IMG/VR virus record: IMGVR_UViG_3300046744_000023
Span: 1-39,541 of that record
Reading direction: 5' to 3' (one strand)
Source: a virus
DNA length: 39,541 bases
Shown: piece after piece, positions 36,749-39,541 of the stretch
Position numbering within the stretch: the first letter of the stretch is position 1
How the letters are laid out: the number at the start of each line of letters is the position of its first letter
Position numbers and translations under genes: made by a program
Notes under the pieces: model-generated
The model's input: only the letters and a program-made list of their open reading frames with translations
What the model was told of the DNA's origin: nothing
Database searches by the model: none

Positions 36749-36860
36749 TACTGAGTTCCTCCACCTTGCGTTCCAATTCCTCCAAGCGGTCCCATTGGTC
36801 TTGAAACTGCTGGCTGATTTTGTGCGTTAGGAGTTGAAACTCTTTGGTTGTCATTAACAT
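36675..36860 (-). CDS. possible overlapping coiled-coil protein
   Basis: A 61-residue reading frame covering the last 113 bases of the portal gene and the first 74 of the next gene, in another frame. It looks protein-like: KISQQFQDQWDRLEELERKV, then EELSNAKVERPKT, with heptad spacing and a basic end. AAGG lies 8 bases before the ATG. Most out-of-frame readings here are not like this, but the low-complexity portal C-terminus could create it by chance. Confidence 0.35.
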   Translation of the reverse strand: MLMTTKEFQLLTHKISQQFQDQWDRLEELERKVEELSNAKVERPKTSTSGRKRVQQAKADA

Positions 36861-38781
36861 TAGTTTTACCTTCTATAGCTTTTTCTTTAAGGAGAGTATC
36901 AGCGATTTTCATACGTCGCTCAAACTCTTTATCTTCGGCGTCACCTTCACGAAGGTTTCGGGTGACAGCATTAATACGATCAATCTCAAGCTCCTGAGGC
37001 ACTGCCTGAGCCTCTGCAGCCAACTTAGTAGCCCTAGCACTAGACTCTTGAGCCTGTGCTGCCAGAGCCGCTGTCTGGGACTGCTGGAACTGTAGTTGTG
37101 CTTGTTGTGCTTGTTGCTGCATCTGTTGTGCTTGAGGGTTAGGTTGCATAGCTTGGGCCATAGCCGCAAGTAGGTCTTCACGGTTAGACAAGTTCATGTT
37201 GTCAATAACAGACTGAATCAATGTATTGTACAACGGTGAGTCTTTGCCCATAGTCTGCAACAGTTGTACAAGCTGAGTTACTTCGTACTCACGAGCAATA
37301 ATGCCCAGAGTAGAACTAGCGTTAAACTTGTAGTCAGCTACGGGGTACGACTCAGGGTCAAACTGCATGTACCGATAGGCTGCTTTCTTAACAAAAGGAA
37401 TCAGGAAAGACTGTTGGAAGTTAATCAGGGTCCGCTTGTGACGTTTAATAATAGCGCCAAGAGACATACTGATACCAGCGGCAGTACTCTCGCCATTAAC
37501 CTGACCTGCAATTCCTGCTGAGTCAACGGCTCCTGTTGCTTGCTGTACCATCTGCTGCAAGGCTCCGGCCTGAGCAAAAGTGATTTGATTGACTTGACCA
37601 AAGTTGAAAGGCTGAAGTACTTCACGAGGATCTCCGCTGGTTAGAATCATCTTACCGGGGCGTATCTCAGGTTTAGCACCTCGTGGTAGACGTGTGGCGT
37701 CAATAGCCATCATTGGGTGGATAGTTAGACTCAGGGCGTCAATTCTAGCTCGTAGCTCTGTGTCTAAAGCTTTTTGAGAGTTGTAACCTTTTTCACAAAC
37801 ACCACGACCCCAGAAACGTCCGGGTACTACGTCCCAAGGGAAAGCTACTACAGGACGATCAGACATCATGTAAGGGTTTGCTTCTGCCTTAAGCAGTACA
37901 CCACCGTTAGCAATCACCACAACGGCCTCTACGTACTTTGAGTCAGACTCTTGGTCAGGTACTAACTCTTCGGTATCGTCCTCTGTAGAGCCTTCTAGAA
38001 GCTCTCGTGGCACTAAACCGTAGTACTTAGTCAGACGTACTTTGTCGTCGTTGTAAATGGTTATGTCTTGGTCAGGCTCTAAGTCAGTATCAGGAGCAGC
38101 AGAACCAACGTACACGTCATTGTACACTCCTTGTTCCTGCAACATTTCTACTTGGTGTTTGCTTACAAACTCATCAATAGCCACACCCAAAGCGTCATCA
38201 ACAGAGGTTGCTACAGGATCAATTAGGAAGTTCTGAGGCAGTACAGGCTTAAGTTTTACCTTAACTCGTTCAGTAATGTTTACTCCTACTGCTTGTAACT
38301 CACCTCCCATAATAGGCTGAGTAGCAGGAGCCATTTCTTTCATTTCTTCAATAATGATTTCACCAACGCCTGTGCCAAAGACAGCAGCATTGATAAGACA
38401 TTCAGCAACAGCTTTACGTACCATACAGTCTTCAAAGTCTTCCGTAAGCTTGTTACGTAAAAACTGTACGTCCTGTTTGTCAGTGTCACCCATGTTGTCA
38501 CTAACGTCAAACCACTTGCCACGACCAAAGGTGGCTTCTTCTAGTTCCGCTACATTGGACTCAACAGCTTGTTGAAGTGCAGGAGAAATAATGCGGGAAC
38601 GCTCAGACTTACGCTCAGAATCAGCAGGGTCCCACTGACCACGCCAGAGTCTATAATATTCTTCAAATTTTCCTTCATAATTGCTTTCGTAGTAGTCCCT
38701 CCAATTTTCACATTTAGACATGACCCATTCTTCAATAGACTCGTCAATCATCAATGGGTCTGTTTCGTATAGTTCTTCCAT
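36748..38781 (-). CDS. portal protein (phage B, podovirus type)
   Basis: A 677-residue head-tail connector. The N-terminus (ESIEEWVMSKCENWRDYYES, YRLWRGQWDPADSERKSERS, RIISPALQQAVESNVAELEE) and the VPGRFWGRGVCEKGYNSQKA region fit P22-like large portals of marine podoviruses. A Gln/Ala-rich coiled segment (about 540-600) and a Gly/Pro/Asn-rich end suggest a barrel inside the capsid. It is unrelated by eye to the 466-residue portal. It begins 1 base after the terminase stop. Confidence 0.85.
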   Translation of the reverse strand: MEELYETDPLMIDESIEEWVMSKCENWRDYYESNYEGKFEEYYRLWRGQWDPADSERKSERSRIISPALQQAVESNVAELEEATFGRGKWFDVSDNMGDTDKQDVQFLRNKLTEDFEDCMVRKAVAECLINAAVFGTGVGEIIIEEMKEMAPATQPIMGGELQAVGVNITERVKVKLKPVLPQNFLIDPVATSVDDALGVAIDEFVSKHQVEMLQEQGVYNDVYVGSAAPDTDLEPDQDITIYNDDKVRLTKYYGLVPRELLEGSTEDDTEELVPDQESDSKYVEAVVVIANGGVLLKAEANPYMMSDRPVVAFPWDVVPGRFWGRGVCEKGYNSQKALDTELRARIDALSLTIHPMMAIDATRLPRGAKPEIRPGKMILTSGDPREVLQPFNFGQVNQITFAQAGALQQMVQQATGAVDSAGIAGQVNGESTAAGISMSLGAIIKRHKRTLINFQQSFLIPFVKKAAYRYMQFDPESYPVADYKFNASSTLGIIAREYEVTQLVQLLQTMGKDSPLYNTLIQSVIDNMNLSNREDLLAAMAQAMQPNPQAQQMQQQAQQAQLQFQQSQTAALAAQAQESSARATKLAAEAQAVPQELEIDRINAVTRNLREGDAEDKEFERRMKIADTLLKEKAIEGKTNVNDNQRVSTPNAQNQPAVSRPMGPLGGIGTQGGGTQ

Positions 38782-38782
38782 A

Positions 38783-39541
38783 TTAATATCCCGCCACCAC
38801 GTCTAAGATTTCGTGGTCCTCAATTTCGTAGTCGTAGTCGTACGCTACATTTGCCAGTTGGTCGATGTACGCCAAAGCGTCAATCAAGTCGTCGTGCGTC
38901 AAAGGGTCAGGGAACTGAAAGAGTTGGTCTAGAAATCTACTGTTCCATTCTCCTTTGTTTAATGTAATGTAGCCGTTTTCGAAACGACCTTGTAATGCCC
39001 ACATTATTCTGTCGGTCTTCTTTTTGTTACCGTGGGTAAGCTCTTCTACTCTAAAGAACATACCGTAACGCTTTTGCATGTCCATCAAAGGAGACATTAC
39101 AGCCTGTTTAGCAATACCTCTTTCGATTCCAACTGATACGGGACGGTAATCTCTAACGGCCTGAAATATCTTAGCTGCTGTTTCGTCAAGTGACCATCTA
39201 CCGTATATGATATTGTCAACATACCAACCATGCTCATTGACCTTAACCACGGCGATGGCTGTGTCGTCAAGCTTGGAGTTCTTAGTCTTCTTTTTGTTGA
39301 CTTCTTCAAAGCCCGCCAAGTCAACGGCAATGTAGTAATCTCCTACTTCCGGCTCATCTTCGCCAAACTTAACCCAATCTTCCTTAAACATCTCTGACCC
39401 ACGGGCTTCAAACGACGCCATAAATTCTTGACGAAACGCATAAGAAGACATAGACCTTTTAGCAATGTCAATTTCACTAGGGTCCAGTAGTGGGTTATCA
39501 TAAGAAGTAAAGTGCCAAGCTTTGTACGTAGGGTCATCATC
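38783..39541 (-). CDS. terL: terminase large subunit (phage B), partial
   Basis: The frame is open to the right window edge; the visible 252 residues are the C-terminal part. WHFTSYDNPLLDPSEIDIAK and MSSYAFRQEFMASFEARGSE form the end of the ATPase domain, and YYIAVDLAGFEEVNKK opens the RNase H-like nuclease domain, whose later acidic site is in HDDLIDALAYI. Walker motifs lie beyond the window. The start at 39451 is internal, not the true start. Confidence 0.9.
   Translation of the reverse strand, partial: DDDPTYKAWHFTSYDNPLLDPSEIDIAKRSMSSYAFRQEFMASFEARGSEMFKEDWVKFGEDEPEVGDYYIAVDLAGFEEVNKKKTKNSKLDDTAIAVVKVNEHGWYVDNIIYGRWSLDETAAKIFQAVRDYRPVSVGIERGIAKQAVMSPLMDMQKRYGMFFRVEELTHGNKKKTDRIMWALQGRFENGYITLNKGEWNSRFLDQLFQFPDPLTHDDLIDALAYIDQLANVAYDYDYEIEDHEILDVVAGY

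Noticed and set aside
39343-39540. 65-codon frame at the right edge starting MMTLRTKLG
   Set aside because: It is in a different frame from the terminase, whose W-H-F-T-S-Y-D-N-P-L-L-D-P reading is continuous to the edge.

Overview
The window is entirely bacteriophage DNA with no host genes. Nearly every gene lies on the minus strand, so transcription runs from high to low coordinates; the one convincing plus-strand gene is at 25961-26185. I infer viruses of an aquatic, probably marine, Gram-negative bacterium: a spike base protein of the RCAP_Rcc01079 type (known from alphaproteobacterial gene transfer agents and relatives), several small Lys-rich proteins and lectin-like fibres that I associate with marine phage contigs, and good Shine-Dalgarno and sigma70-type sites. 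The host itself cannot be named from the sequence.

Two different phages appear to be joined. (A) Positions 1-31045 look like a complete small tailed phage of siphovirus type. Read leftward from about 25.9 kb it has: an early operon (unknown genes, a candidate annealing protein, an SSB-like protein, a Cro/CI-type HTH protein); a 395-base noncoding region with iteron-like repeats and a candidate plus-strand small RNA (23.9-24.3 kb); a replication and nin-like block (PD-(D/E)XK nuclease, replication protein, NinB-like, metallophosphoesterase, NinG-like HNH); small regulatory genes; a ParB-methyltransferase fusion; small and large terminase; portal, MuF, scaffold, capsid; neck, tail tube, frameshifted tail chaperones, tape measure and tail tip; then spike and fibre genes running off the left end. 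(B) Positions 31173-39541 hold an unrelated head module: large terminase (cut by the right end), portal, small basic proteins, scaffold, capsid, and the N-terminal two thirds of a fibre.

The join is visible. Bases 1-127 are identical to 31046-31172. Closing the left end onto 31045 restores one uninterrupted fibre gene of 902 codons plus stop and a circle of 31,045 bases. The stretch 26.2-31.0 kb (second fibre, virion proteins, holin and M15 endolysin) would then be the late end of phage A. The simplest reading is an assembly path through a fibre sequence shared by two phages; a real duplication cannot be excluded without reads.

Functionally, terminase, portal, scaffold and capsid build and fill the head; neck proteins, tail terminator, tube and tape measure build the tail; tip, spike and lectin-like fibres bind the host; and the 26.2-28.3 kb genes release progeny. 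The most interesting unexplained element is the 23.9-24.3 kb noncoding region. It resembles the lambda cII-oop-O interval in layout: a three-hairpin RNA with its own promoter and terminator runs against the operon and stops at the end of an HTH gene. I saw no integrase, reverse transcriptase, CRISPR array or tRNA, and no recognisable DNA polymerase, primase or helicase.
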